This document shows, in pieces, positions 43,235-54,360 of a DNA stretch of 64,000 nt. This DNA is from Siphonodentalium dalli (lineage: Eukaryota > Mollusca > Scaphopoda > Gadilida > Siphonodentaliidae), in the NCBI GenBank assembly GCA_032622095.1, contig CP136064.1, positions 259,449,863 to 259,513,862 of the forward strand, written 5' to 3'. A model generated the notes under the pieces. That model was given only the letters and a program-made list of their open reading frames with translations, had not been told where the DNA came from and searched no databases. Position 1 is the first letter of the stretch. Every line of letters begins with the position of its first letter. The translations under genes were made by a program, and so were the position numbers.

Positions 43235-43919
43235 TTCACAGGTCTGACCTCTTCAGCAGGAAAGTTGAATGACCAGGCACGATTCACCCGACCAAAAATA
43301 GCCTACACACATTAAATGCCACATATGGCACTGCATATGCCCTCGGAACTAATCAGCCGTCCTTATATGGCAACAGATGAGTTACAAATAGACTGCCAAT
43401 TGACTTGAGGGCACTAAAATAAATCTCAGAAATTGATGATGAAGTCAGTGGGAGAAGATATACACACACTATCTCCAGCAATCTGGTGAGTTTGGGCGGC
43501 ATTTGATGACGAGTTTTGGCCGCCTTTGATGACGGGAATAAGATAATGGTAATGATTTGGTTATCAGGCTGTTGGGCTCAAGGTCCTTGACAAGGGTGAA
43601 TTTGTGGGCAGGTATATTGGGCGTATGATTTAATTAATTAAAAATGATTAAACGGGCATGACTCATTTTAACCTCCAGGTTTACGTGAGACAGATAAAAA
43701 GTATCGATTCCACCTGCTTTATTTACTCTGGAGTCATTTGATACAAATTTTTCACCTGTTTAAAAGATTTTCACTCAGAATTGAGACAAATGCCCTTTAT
43801 TTTTATCATATCAGGAATAGATCAAAGCTCTTTATTCTGTGCTGAAGAAAAGTTGACACCTGTTTTTTTTCTAAATTCAATGATTTCAATAAGTCTTTCT
43901 TTTGCATATGAAGTCCATA
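43235..43919. other. no gene seen (repeated in copy 2)
   Basis: Unique-looking DNA within the duplication; the same text stands at 45871-46544 with small changes. Contains GGCGGCATTTGATGACG and TTAATTAATTAAAAATGATT. No coding evidence. Confidence 0.5.
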
Positions 43920-44139
43920 TACAGTAATGCCCTAAATAATCAACTCCTTAACCACAGCAGAATTATATGGGTAATTTTTCAGGATTTATGCGGAAATATG
44001 GCTTGTAGCCTGCCGTTCATCGGAAAGTTCTCATTGAGAGCTTTCCGATGAATGGCAACAAGCCATATTTCCGACTAAACCTAAAATTACCAATAATTCT
44101 GCTGTGGTTAAGGAGTCAATTATTTAGGGCATTACTGTA
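43920..44139. mobile_element. TA-flanked palindromic MITE (in duplication copy 1)
   Basis: TACAGTAATGCCC to GGGCATTACTGTA, apex CTCATTGAGAG. It carries private changes (TTATATGGG, TTGTAGCCTGCCG) that recur exactly at 46545-46764, so both copies come from the one duplication. Confidence 0.85.
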
Positions 44140-44309
44140 GTTAGGTATCAACCATTGCATATAAATAAATCCCTTCCATTTTCTATAGTTTTTTTCCATT
44201 GGTTTCTAAAATGCTATGTATTTAAATAAGATAATGACATAGAGGCGGAAGTGAATGTTGAGGGTAGAAATTTTGTTACGGCAAAGATAAAGTTTACAAT
44301 GCACTATAT

Positions 44310-44538
44310 ATATTCTGCAAATTAGGGGATATAGAAACTGGACAGAAGGGAAAAAATAACTAAAAACAATGTTAATTTGAGACTATAGATACTTCCTGGA
44401 AGATGAGGCCTAAGCAGAATGAGGTCCCCAGAGAGTGAATTTGTTGATTCTAACCTGCTGTGCAGTATAGAGTCACTAAATTCACCCTTTGGGACCTCTT
44501 TCTGAAAATGTCAGACACACTATTTCCAGACTTGTCCC
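44310..44538. mobile_element. GAGGTCCCCAGAGGG foldback family, partial
   Basis: Internal phrase AAATTAGGGGATATAGAAACTGG, then one arm pair GAATGAGGTCCCCAGAGAGT / CACCCTTTGGGACCTCTT and the terminus CACACTATTTCCAGACTTG. Confidence 0.65.
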
Positions 44539-44720
44539 CAGAATAAAATCATTAGGTTGCATGTCAATTGACTGGAGGGCACTGAAATAAATCTCAGAAA
44601 TGGATGATGAAGTGAGAGTGAGAAGATATATACACACAATCTCCAGCAATCTGGTGAGTAGGGCCGGCCTTTGATGACGAAAATAAAATAATGGTAATGG
44701 TTTGGATATCATGCCACAGA

Positions 44721-45148
44721 CAAGCCTGAGTTTAGTGTGCCTGTCATTTGCAGAATGAGGTCCCCAGAGGGTGAATTTAGTGATGCTATCCCGCATAGTG
44801 GGCTAGCATCACCAAATTCACCCTCTGGGGACCTCATTCTGCTTAGGCCTCCTCTTCTCTGGAAAGTTTCTTTATTATTAAATTTCTATACAAACTTCTT
44901 CACATAGATAATCTATTTCTTTTTTAGTTTAGTTTCTCTATATCCCCAAATTGGCACATTGCATAATTGAGATTCCCAATGGGTGTACACCACAATATTC
45001 TCCATTTGGGAACTTCAATCTGTGACTCCCATAGCAGATGAGACCATGCAGAATGAGGTCCCAAGAGAGTGAATTTGGTGATGAAAGCCCGCTTTGCGGG
45101 ATAGCATCTCTAAATTCACCCTCTGGCGACCTCATTCTGCAAATGACT
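44721..45148. mobile_element. GAGGTCCCCAGAGGG foldback element
   Basis: Starts CAAGCCTGAGTTTAGTGTG, has two arm pairs separated by TTAGTTTCTCTATATCCCC and 'CTCCCATAGCAGATGAG', and stops at CTGCAAATGACTGG. The last terminal bases are lost. Copied at 47112-47540. Confidence 0.7.
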
Positions 45149-45197
45149 GGTGCACAGAGTTGATGCTGCAGAGTTGATCAGTCGTAACCACCTTGTA

Positions 45198-45491
45198 TTA
45201 ACCCTTTCAGTGCCAGGGGCCGATCTCATCAGCCCTAATTTACGGTCTGTAAAATCGGCCCTAAAAAAAATGTTATAGCTCAAAACTATCACCAAGTATT
45301 CATAGTAATAATTTTGATGCCCATGAAAAACGTAAGATTCCCTGGCATTAAACCTACAAAATAAGTCTGGCACTGAAAGAGAGTAGAATATAAGAAAAAA
45401 TTATTAAAATTGTAAAAAATTGTAAAAAATAATAACAAATGATGAAAAATTGTTAGGCCAATGCATTCTCTTATATATGCGAGGCGACCTA
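45198..45491. mobile_element. piggyBac-like MITE, CAGTGCCAG subtype, truncated at the hairpin apex
   Basis: TTAACCCTTTCAGTGCCAGG start, then 'GGGCCGATCTCATCAGCCC', and a hairpin cassette that breaks off at GCGAGGCGACCTAT. The next base begins copy 2 of the segmental duplication. The complete version is 47589-48554. Confidence 0.8.
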
Positions 45492-45541
45492 TGATTTTCA
45501 AGGTTTGTTGTGATCTTTCATGAGAGTACATCATTCCCAGG

Positions 45542-45870
45542 CAAGCCTTGAAATAGGGTGTCTGTCATTTGCAGAATGAGGTCCCCAGAGGGTGAATTTG
45601 GTGATGCTACCCCGCATAGCGGGCTAGCATCACCAAATTCACCCTCTGGAATGAGGTCCCCAGAGGGTGAATTTGGTGATGCTACCCCGCATAGCGGGCT
45701 AGCATCACCAAATTCACCCTCTGGGAACCTCATTCTGCTGAGGTGTAAGCAGAATGAGGTCCCCAGAGGGTGAATTTGGTGATGCTAGCCCGCTATGCGG
45801 GGTAGCTTCACTAAATTCACCCTCTGGGGACCTCATTCTGCAAATGACAGACATCCTATTTCAAGGCTTG
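45542..45870. mobile_element. GAGGTCCCCAGAGGG foldback element with an extra arm pair
   Basis: Counterpart of 42981-43234, but the 75-bp hairpin AATGAGGTCC...CACCCTCTGG appears twice in a row (45577-45650 and 45651-45727). Confidence 0.75.
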
Positions 45871-46544
45871 TTCACAGGTCTGTCCTCTTCAGCAGGAAAG
45901 TTGAATGACCAGGCACGATTCACCCGACCAAAAATAGCCTACACACATTAAATGCCACATATGGCACTGCATATGCCCTCGGAACTAATCAGCCGTCCTT
46001 ATATGGCAACAGATGAGTTACAAATAGACTGCCAATTGACTTGAGGGCACTAAAATAAATCTCAGAAATTGATGATGAAGTCAGTGGGAGAAGATATACA
46101 CACACTATCTCCAGCAATCTGGGGAGTTTGGGCGGCCTTTGTTGATGCCTTTGATGACCAGAATAAGATAATGGTTATGATTTGATTATCAGGCTGTTGG
46201 GCTCAAGGTCCTTGACGAGGGTGAATTTGTGGGCAGGTATATTGGGCTTATGATTTAATTAATTAAAAATGATTAAACGGGCATGACTCACTTGAACCTC
46301 CAGGTTTACGTGAGACAGATAAAAAGTATCGATTCCACCTGCTTTATTTACTCTGGAGTTATTTGATAAAAAAATTTCACCTGTTTAAAAAATTTTCACT
46401 CAGAATTGAGACAAATGCCCTTTATTTTTATCATATCAGGAATAGATCAAAGCTCTTTATTCTGTGCTGAAGAAAAGTTGACACCTGTTTTTTTTCTAAA
46501 TTCAATGATTTCAATAAGTCTTTCTTTTGCATATGAAGTCCATA

Positions 46545-46764
46545 TACAGTAATGCCCTAAATAATCAACTCCTTAACCACAGCAGAATTATATGGGTAAT
46601 TTTTCAGGATTTATGCGGAAATATGGCTTGTAGCCTGCCGTTCATCGGAAAGTTCTCATTGAGAGCTTTCCGATGAATGGCAACAAGCCATATTTCCGAC
46701 TAAACCTAAAATTACCAATAATTCTGCTGTGGTTAAGGAGTCGATTATTTAGGGCATTACTGTA
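46545..46764. mobile_element. TA-flanked palindromic MITE (in duplication copy 2)
   Basis: Duplicate of 43920-44139 including its private changes. Only one base differs near the right end (GAGTCGATT versus GAGTCAATT). Confidence 0.85.
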
Positions 46765-46811
46765 GTTAGGTATCAACCATTGCATATAAATAAATCCCTT
46801 CCATTTTCTAT

Positions 46812-46930
46812 AGGTCCCCAGAGAGTGAATTTGTTGATTCTAACCTGCTGTGCAGTATAGCGTCACTAAATTCACCCTCTGGGGACCTCTTTCTGAAAAT
46901 GTCAGACACACTATTTCCAGACTTGTCCCC
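46812..46930. mobile_element. GAGGTCCCCAGAGGG foldback family, arm pair only
   Basis: Counterpart of 44420-44538; the upstream internal part is deleted in this copy (CTATA joined to GGTCCCCAG). Confidence 0.65.
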
Positions 46931-47111
46931 AGAATAAAATCATTAGGTTGCATGTCAATTGACTGGAGGGCACTGAAATAAATCTCAGAAATGGATGATG
47001 AAGTGAGAGTGAGAAGATATATACACACAATCTCCAGCAATCTGGTGAGTAGGGCCCGCCTTTGATGACGAAAATAAAATAATGGTAATGGTTTGGATAT
47101 CATGCCACAGA

Positions 47112-47540
47112 CAAGCCTGAGTTTAGTGTGCCTGTCATTTGCAGAATGAGGTCCCCAGAGGGTGAATTTAGTGATGCTATCCCGCATAGTGGGCTAGTAT
47201 CACCAAATTCACCCTCTGGGGACCTCATTCTGCTTAGGCCTCCTCTTCTCTGGAAAGTTTCTTTATTTTTAAATTTCTATACAAACTTCTTCACATAGAT
47301 AATCTATTTCTTTTTTAGTTTAGTTTCTCTATATCCCCAAATTGGCACATTGCATAATTGAGATTCACAATGTGTGTACATCACAATATTCTCCATTTGG
47401 GAACTTCAATCTGTGACTCCCATAGCAGATGAGACCATGCAGAATGAGGTCCCAAGAGAGTGAATTTGGTGATGAAAACCCGCTTTGCGGGATAGCATCT
47501 CTAAATTCACCCTCTGGCGACCTCATTCTGCAAATGACTG
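47112..47540. mobile_element. GAGGTCCCCAGAGGG foldback element (copy 2)
   Basis: Duplicate of 44721-45148 with few differences. Confidence 0.7.
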
Positions 47541-47588
47541 GTGCACAGAGTTGATGCTGCAGAGTTGATCAGTCGTAACCACTGTGTA

Positions 47589-48554
47589 TTAACCCTTTCA
47601 GTGCCAGGGGCCGATCTCATCAGCCCTAATTTACGGTCTGTAAAATCGGCCCTAAAAATATTATTTTTTTTTTTTTTTTTTTTAAATTTCTTTTTGTTTT
47701 GGGTTGAATTTTTTTGCGTAAGCTTAAAGGTACTCAACCCGTAAAGAGGGTCCCCATCTCAACAGATTCCAACAACAACAATCCGATCGGAGGGTCCTAT
47801 ATTACTATTTCTTTGGCTTTGGGGGTAAAAAATATTTGATTCGAGTCGAGGAACCCATCAAACAAAGCTCAGAGTTATTAGATATTGATTTTTGAAATTT
47901 GTTATAAACTCGAGATGAGTACTGCTAACTGCCGTAATCTGCTCTGGATGTGTTCTCCAAATCTATTCAAACAGACAAGGATGGATAACTCTAAAATCAA
48001 GTGGTAATTTTAACGCAATTTTGACTGAGTTCTGGGCCAGATAGTATTCCCGATAATGAAAAATAATAGATTTCTAAAATCGATATCTAACAAATCTGAG
48101 CTTTGATGGGTGACTTCCTCGACTCGAATCAAATATTTTTGACCCCGGAAGCCATTGAAATAGTAATTGAGAGGAGTTTTATCGGGTTGAGTACCTTTAA
48201 GCATGCTATAGCGAATTTAAAAACAAACTGGTTAAAACCTTAGGGGCATGTTATAACTCAAAACTATCACCAAGTATTCAAAGTAATAATTTTGATGCCC
48301 ATGAAAAACGTAAGATTCCCTGGCATTAAACCTACAAAATAAGTCTGGCACTGAAAGAGAGTAGAATATAAGAAAAAATTATTAAAATTGTAAAAAATTG
48401 TAAAAAATAATAACAAATGATGAAAAATTGTTAGGCCAATGCATTCTCTTATATATGCGAGGCGACCTATGGTCGACTCGCATATATAAGAGAATGCATT
48501 GGCACAGGGTATATGGGTTGATACAAAAATCGGACCTGGCACTCAAAGGGTTAA
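47589..48554. mobile_element. piggyBac-like MITE with nested TTAA element
   Basis: TTAA + CCCTTTCAGTGCCAGG at the left, CCTGGCACTCAAAGGG + TTAA at the right. It contains a T tract (about 20 T near 47666), the nested element 47724-48200, and one intact hairpin cassette. The two ends differ slightly (CAGTGCC and GAGTGCC). Confidence 0.75.
47724..48200. mobile_element. TTAAAGGTACTC family element, complete, nested
   Basis: TTAA + AGGTACTCAACCCG at the left and CGGGTTGAGTACCT + TTAA at the right, largely palindromic inside. The paralogous MITE at 49456-49936, read in reverse, has TTAAGCATGCTATAGC at this place without the insert, so the TTAA duplication is supported by an empty site. Confidence 0.8.
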
Positions 48555-49455
48555 AGTAACTCAAGGTCCTTTGTCACAAGGGTGAATTTGTGTGCAGGTA
48601 TTAATATTGGATACATGGTTTAACTAATCAAAAAATCACTGTGATCAGCTGGGCATGACGAATTGAAGCAGAGCTATATATTTACCATGGTATTTTCATC
48701 TATCATTCATGTGTTTGTACCTCATATGTTCATCTATATTTTTTACTCGATAACAATAGATTCTTCACACTATACATGGCTAAAAGATGAAACGACCCAG
48801 CATTGTAGTAATATGATAATTGTGTTAACGATCAGATATGATTCGTTTCAATCATCAATGATGATTTAATGAAAGTCGCAATAAAGGTTAATCATGTAAA
48901 ACCTTACTCCCGGGAAAACGACCAAGAAAGTCTGTCAAAACAATGGGATCATATGTCAAAGCTTTGATATGTATTAAGCCTGATTATGATTTTCGAAATG
49001 GTTTAAATCAAAATTTAGTAGGTCAAGATAATGGGAAATATTTTAAGAGGGAGGTCAATTGAATGGGGATTTCCATGCAAATCTCTGCAGCAAAAGTTAT
49101 ATATGAAGCAGTTGTCTGGGAAATAAAGCAGCCATATCATTAAACAAACATAACATTTAACTGGCGGCTGGGCTTGGTAATTTGGTAGGTTTTGCTATAA
49201 ATTTAGTTTTGATAATAATTTTTCTGGAATTACATGTACAACATTTGACCTAGTTTTGAAAAATTAACATAAAATTCTAAAATAAATACATCAACTTTCT
49301 GATGGTACACATTTCAAGCCGACCAGCCAAATAAATGTGTACTGTTTTCAATACCGCACATTAAGTCACACTCAGAAATATTTGCCACTCTGTAAATTTT
49401 TCTGAGGAGATTTGCATGGAAATTCACATTCAATACTGGTCACTTGACCTCCTCT
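48555..49455. other. no feature seen
   Basis: AT-rich unique DNA. A weak inverted similarity joins 'GGGGATTTCCATGCAAATCTC' near 49064 and 'GAGATTTGCATGGAAATTC' near 49407, possibly the ends of a worn foldback element of about 370 bp. No coding evidence. Confidence 0.45.
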
Positions 49456-49936
49456 GTAACCCTTTCAGTGCCAGGTCCGATTTTTTTTATCAACCCATAT
49501 ACCGTGTGCCAATGCATTCTCTTATATATGTGACTCGACCATAGGTCGCCTCGCATATATAAGAGAATGCATTGGCCTAACAATTTTTCATCATTTGTTA
49601 TTATTTTTTACAATTTTAATAATTTTTTCTTATATTCTTTAACAGACTTATTTTGTAGGTTTAGTGCCAGGGATCGAATCTTACGTTTTTCATGGGCATC
49701 AAAATTATTACTATGAATACTTGGTGATAGTTTTGAGTTATAACATGCCATGATGCCCCTAAGGTTTTATCCAGTTTGTTTTTAAATTTGCTATAGCATG
49801 CTTAAGTGTACCCAAAACAAATTCAACCCAAAAAAATCTAAAAAAATAAATAAATTATTTTTTATTTTTTTAGGGCCAATTTTACAGACCATAAATTAGG
49901 GCCGATGAGATCGGCCCCTGGCACTGAAAGGGTTAA
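49456..49936. mobile_element. piggyBac-like MITE, CAGTGCCAG subtype, without nested insert
   Basis: GTAACCCTTTCAGTGCCAGG at the left (TTAA changed to GTAA) and CCTGGCACTGAAAGGGTTAA at the right. It carries the hairpin cassette, then 'ATGCCCCTAAGGTTTTATCC' and GGGCCGATGAGATCGGCCCC. It serves as the empty-site reference for 47724-48200. Confidence 0.75.
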
Positions 49937-50054
49937 TTAAAGCAGTTGCCCACTGCTGCTGTACCCTGATCTTGGTTATTATATCATGTGTGCTTTTGTA
50001 GACTCTGAATACTTGTCAAATCAAACATCAATCTTTATATATAAAACCCGTCAT

Positions 50055-50090
50055 CTGTGTATATGTGTGTGTGTGTGTGTATATATAAGT
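50055..50090. repeat. (GT)n/(TA)n microsatellite
   Basis: GTGTATATGTGTGTGTGTGT followed by ATATATA. Confidence 0.9.
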
Positions 50091-51540
50091 CAGTCATGCT
50101 ATTGGTGCATTTATAACTTTTCAACCATTCGTTGAATATAGCCCAAATTTGGAACACGGCCTACAGTGTGTCATAGAAGACGACTCACCAACTTTCACAC
50201 TGATTGGTCATAGAAAACATGAGATCAAAGATGGTCTAAATGACGTCATGTGATGTCGTACACAAACCCACACTTGCGTTGCTATTGTATTGACGAAATT
50301 TCCATGTGGTCAACCAAGGTGTTGTTGGAAATGGGCGCTATAAATTAATTTGTCAGTTCATGTTGAGTGGTGAATATAAGTAATGCATGTTGATTTTGTC
50401 ATGGAAGTGCATGCATGGGGTGTAGAGTCGAGACTCAAAAACATTCTATACCGTTGTTGTAAATGGGTGCTAAAGGAATCACTGAACTAAATGGTTTCCC
50501 ATAGGCGACAGTGTTAACGTTTCGGCCAAATTCACCGAATTGAAGCCTGCAAGCCATACCAGTGATGTTTACCCAGCTAGATTGACACCAGTTGATCACG
50601 AAAATGCAAGAAAAATCATAGGTCATGTGTTTACTTTTTAAAATAAATCCCCAAGTCCACGACAGGGCTATCTCACAGCCAAATTTGATCTGGAAAAACC
50701 CAGGACTACAGCAGCTAGTTAAATAAATTTCCCGCTCACAAAAATCCATTCCCACATTCATTCACCAGTTTAAATTATTTAGATATTATGTACAAATCAA
50801 ATAAACGCGATGTCATCCTTTAATAACGTGTCGCATGTATCAGGTGAAGGTCATTCTTCAGTTGCCTTCACCTTTAGCATTCCACGGTGTACTCGCTCCC
50901 CGACTCTAGAACACATTTAGCTCCCTGATTCCTATATGGTCTTTTAATTTGCCACTTCAGTGTGAATATAAGTAATGGATGTTGTCTTTGTTATGAAAGT
51001 TGTGCATTGAGTGTGGAATCGAAGGAGTATATATCTGGAAGACAGCAAATTGATATGTATAAAATAATGTTTATACAATATCAAAATGGGCTCGAAGTGC
51101 GCCGATGGGCTGCAGTGGAGGGGGCTGTGGCCATATATACACGCTGCTGAGTAAAAGCTCCCGAAGGGAGCCTGTTCAAGATCATAATGCATGTGCATGA
51201 ATTGCACAGAATAAAGGCTCTTTTTCAGTTACTGTAGTATATATAGTAATTAAGTAATATATGTTGATTTTGTTGCATTCCATATGTGCATGCATATATG
51301 TGGGTGGTGATAGAAAATACAGTTTTTAGTTAAATAAAGTGTTACCGAGCCATAGGTACATAGCGCACAAAGGGTCCCTCCGCCGCTGATTAAATGCTCC
51401 TGAATGGAGTCTGTTTTAGTTAGTAAATATAGTAGTAAAGTAATGTTTTGTTGCGTTCCATATGTGCATGCATATATGTGAGGTAGGGTGGGGAGTACAA
51501 AATACAGTTCTAGTTCAATAAAGTGTTCCAATACGCCTCC
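50091..51540. repeat. diverged direct repeats, no gene
   Basis: Phrases 'AATATAAGTAATG.ATGTTG', 'TTTTGT.ATG.AAGT..TGCAT' and 'GGGAGCCTGTT' recur around 50375, 50960, 51245 and 51430. 'CGCACAAAGGGTCCCTCC' near 51365 echoes 1055-1100. I read this as four worn copies of one unit of 180-550 bp. Frames here contain no known domain. Confidence 0.5.
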
Positions 51541-51925
51541 AGTGAAAGAGAAGCTTGACCAATCCGTTGCTAATACAGAAATGAGAATGTGTTCATGAAA
51601 GCGGAGACATTTATATACCCATCATATTGATTGCAATCCCCTAGTATTATAATATAAATCAGATCCATCTAATATTGGTTGTTTTGTACTATTAATATCG
51701 GGCATACTAGGACATCTGCCCTCCCATTTAGTGGTTATCCATATCGGCAAGGTTAATGGTACTTTTATATAGAAAGGGGAACATATTGTATCCTCATTGT
51801 GTTATATTGTGCAATACTATAGCAGCACACAGCATGAGGTAGATAATAAATCCACTCCATCCTGTAGTTCATGTCTCATTATATAAACAGACATCAGATA
51901 ATAGAAAGTGCAGAAGAATTTGTAT
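51541..51925. other. no feature seen
   Basis: Unique AT-rich DNA without gene signals. Confidence 0.4.
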
Positions 51926-52005
51926 TATTGGAGGGAAATGTTCAGATGATAAGTTCAACAAACGACATACTCATCAATGATTATTTAGTATAGAAATGGT
52001 TATAG
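51926..52005. repeat. fragment of the GTTCAACAAACGAC family
   Basis: GGAGGGAAATGTTCAGATGA, TAAGTTCAACAAACGACATA and 'CTCATCAATGATTATTTAG', one half of the palindrome in 19618-19895. Confidence 0.65.
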
Positions 52006-52013
52006 TGTGCAAT

Positions 52014-52541
52014 CAAGCCTGAGTTTAGTGTGCCTGTCATTTGAAGAATGAGGTCCCCAGAGGGTGAATTTAGTGATGCTATATCCCACACAACAGGTTA
52101 GCATAACCAAATTCACCCTCTGGGGACCTCATTCTGCTTAGGCTCATCTTCTGTGGAAAGTTTCTTTCTTATTAAATTTCTATAGAAACTTCTTCACTTA
52201 GATTCTATTTCTTTTTTAGTTTAGTTTCTCTTTTCCCCCAAATTGGCAGATGGCACATTGCATAATTGAGATGTACACCCATTGAGAACCTCGATTATGC
52301 AATGTGTCATCTGCCAATTTGGGGATATATATATAGAGAAACTAAACTAAAAAGAAAATAGAATCTATTTGAAGAAGTTTCTATAGAATTTTTTTAGTAA
52401 AGAAACTTTCTGGAGAAGATGAGGCTAAAGCAGAAAGAGGTCCCCGGAGGGTGAATTTAGTGATGTTAGCCCGCAATGCGGGATCGCGTCACCTCTGGGG
52501 ACCTAATTCTGCAAATGACAGGCACACTAAACTCATGCTTG
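52014..52541. mobile_element. GAGGTCCCCAGAGGG foldback element, most complete copy
   Basis: CAAGCCTGAGTTTAGTGTGC and GCACACTAAACTCATGCTTG ends, each followed by a GAGGTCCCCAGAGGG / CCCTCTGGGGACCTCATT hairpin. The middle is itself inverted (TTAGTTTCTCTTTTCCCCC against GGGGATATATATATAGAG, and ATTGAGATGTACACCCATTG at the centre). It therefore folds end to end with a smaller hairpin at each shoulder. Confidence 0.8.
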
Positions 52542-52692
52542 ACTACTATAAAAGCACTCCAGCATGTACATGTATGATCCCTGTTAATCTCTTATAGAAG
52601 AGTAGGAATTTCAAGTAATTTTATTGGGAAGGAAGTTCTTGAAGGGATAATATTATCCAATAAAAGTAACCTTCAAGTGTAATTAAGCTGAC

Positions 52693-52939
52693 TTAACCCT
52701 TTCATGACGGGACCTGTGCTGGTGCAGCATTAAAGACTATGTGCCAGTGCATTCTCTTATATAGGTGAGTCTCACATAGGGAGCGTCGCATATATAAGAA
52801 AATGGACTGGCTCACAAGGTCATGGTAAATATTGAAAGGCCAATGTATTCTCTTATATATAGGGAGCCTCGCATATATGAGAGAATGCATTGGCACAGGA
52901 TTTCTCAAAATTTCAGGAAGCCCCAGTCATAGAAAGGTT
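52693..52939. mobile_element. piggyBac-like MITE, CATGACGGGA subtype
   Basis: TTAACCCTTTCATGACGGGA at the left, with GTGCTGGTGCAGCATTAAAG and two hairpin cassettes. The right end is degenerate (CCCCAGTCATAGAAAGGTTGACTTAA). Confidence 0.65.
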
Positions 52940-53025
52940 GACTTAATTCTTCCAGTGATAGCAGAAAGGAGGAAACTATTTAAGAAATTAATTACTTATG
53001 AGCACTTCTAACAAGTTATTGAAGT

Positions 53026-53184
53026 TACAGTAATGCCCTAAATAATCTACCCCTTAACCACAGCAGAATTATGGGTAACATTTCAGGATTTAGTCGGAAA
53101 CAAGCCATATTTTCGACTAAATCCTGAAAAGTTACCCATAATTCTGCTGTGGTTAAGGGGTCGATTACTTAGGGCATTACTCTA
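53026..53184. mobile_element. TA-flanked palindromic MITE, apex deleted
   Basis: TACAGTAATGCCC to GGGCATTACTCTA; TTTAGTCGGAAA joins directly to CAAGCCATATTT, so the GGAAAGCTCTC tip and part of one arm are gone. Confidence 0.75.
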
Positions 53185-53498
53185 TTATCGTGCCCAATTC
53201 TAAATTTCTCTCCAAATGTCACACTTGAATGAAATTTATTTCATGTAATTTGATTTTAATACTAGCCAAAATGTCTATTTCTCTCTTGAGAACACATCTT
53301 TGCTTGGGGAATAAATAACTTTTCATGTGACGTGACACCCACATATTACACTGCTGCCACGGAAATTGAGTTTTAATTAAATTGGACATTCATTTGATGC
53401 ACTACTGAATGAAGCATATTATATTATATAGCTCAATTCTTTCAAACATTTGTGGGAGATTATGTCTTCAAACTTGTTGTTCTCCCTAGGCCCAAAGC

Positions 53499-53640
53499 TA
53501 CAGTAATGCCCTAAGTAATTGACTCCTTATCCACAGCAGCATTATGGGTAACTTTTCAGGATTTAGTCGGAAATATGGCTTGTTGCCATTCAACGGAAAG
53601 CTCTGGGGGGATGAATGGCAACAAGCCATATTTCCTATGA
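53499..53640. mobile_element. TA-flanked palindromic MITE, right arm truncated
   Basis: Left arm complete from TACAGTAATGCCC to GGAAAGCTCTGGG; the right arm stops after AACAAGCCATATTTCC, followed by unrelated sequence. Confidence 0.75.
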
Positions 53641-53862
53641 TCCTACCGAAGGAATTCTGATGGAGTATTGAAATTCCCTTTTATATCGTAGGAAGTATTG
53701 AATAGTTTTCATGTTCATTTTAGGCACGCGGTATATAGGCATAGTCATACTGTACGATGCTGTTATTATTGCTGTAGTGGAAAGTAATCAAGAAATTTAG
53801 GTTATCGAGAAATAACCAACCTTATTGGCCTTATTAACCAATTATTTTATAGTATTCCGTGC

Positions 53863-54072
53863 AATCCTGAGTTTAGTTTGCCTGTCATTTGCAGAATGAG
53901 GTTCCAAGAGGGTGAATTTAGTGACGCTATCCTGCATACCAGGCTAGAATCACCAATTTCACCCTATGGGGACCTCATTCTGCTTAGGCCTCATCTTTTC
54001 TGGAAAGTATCTTTATTATCAAATTTCTATAGAAACTTACCAGTATTCACATAGATTCTATTTCTTTTTATG
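53863..54072. mobile_element. GAGGTCCCCAGAGGG foldback family, left part
   Basis: GCAATCCTGAGTTTAGTTTG, one arm pair (GAGGTTCCAAGAGGG / CCCTATGGGGACCTCATT) and the shoulder 'TAAATTTCTATAGAAAC'. It is cut by the next repeat at 54075. Confidence 0.65.
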
Positions 54073-54074
54073 TT

Positions 54075-54360
54075 TAACCGTACCATATTAAGGTAAACAT
54101 AGTGTCAACGTCCGGATTGACCACTCGTCGTTCATCCGTCCGTCCGTCTGTCTATGTCCGTCCGTCTGTATTCACTAAAAAAAAAAATAATAATTGAAAA
54201 ACTAACACCATTATAACTCTGCCAAGGGTACCCCAAGTCACCACACCAAATTTGGTTTAAATCGGTCCAAAATCTTGTGTTATGTACTGGTAAATTTGTT
54301 TGGAGCGACATTAAATCCAATTCACAATTTCATCCCATGCCTTTGGACTACTTAGCTATT
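54075..54360. repeat. CCGT-rich repeat, ACCATATTAAGGT head
   Basis: TTTAACCGTACCATATTAAGG, 'AAACATAGTGTCAACGTCCG' and GTCCGTCCGTCTG runs, as at 18214. A tail with 'AACACCATTATAACTCTGCC' follows. Confidence 0.6.

Larger units (their letters stand above)
42931..45491 (+). repeat. segmental tandem duplication, copy 1
   Basis: Direct copy of 45492-48471. It begins TGATTTTCAAGGTTTGTTG and runs through the same series of foldback elements, the MITE at 43920, and the start of a TTAA MITE at 45198. Relative to copy 2 it has about 240 bp more near 44160-44405 and lacks the TTAAAGGTACTC insertion. It ends at the apex of the MITE hairpin. Confidence 0.85.
45492..48471 (+). repeat. segmental tandem duplication, copy 2
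   Basis: Begins TGATTTTCAAGGTTTG as at 42931 and ends at GCGACCTATG of the MITE hairpin. Length differs from copy 1 because of a nested TTAA element (47724-48200), an extra arm pair at 45650-45727 and a deletion near 46812. Confidence 0.85.

Noticed and set aside
45558-45951. Frames reading MRSPEGEFGDASPLCGV repeatedly, on both strands
   Set aside because: They are translations of the GAGGTCCCCAGAGGG hairpins and appear wherever that repeat occurs.
49040-49430. Worn foldback element with TTGCATGGAAAT phrases
   Set aside because: The inverse phrases are short and the rest does not pair clearly; too weak to list as a separate element.
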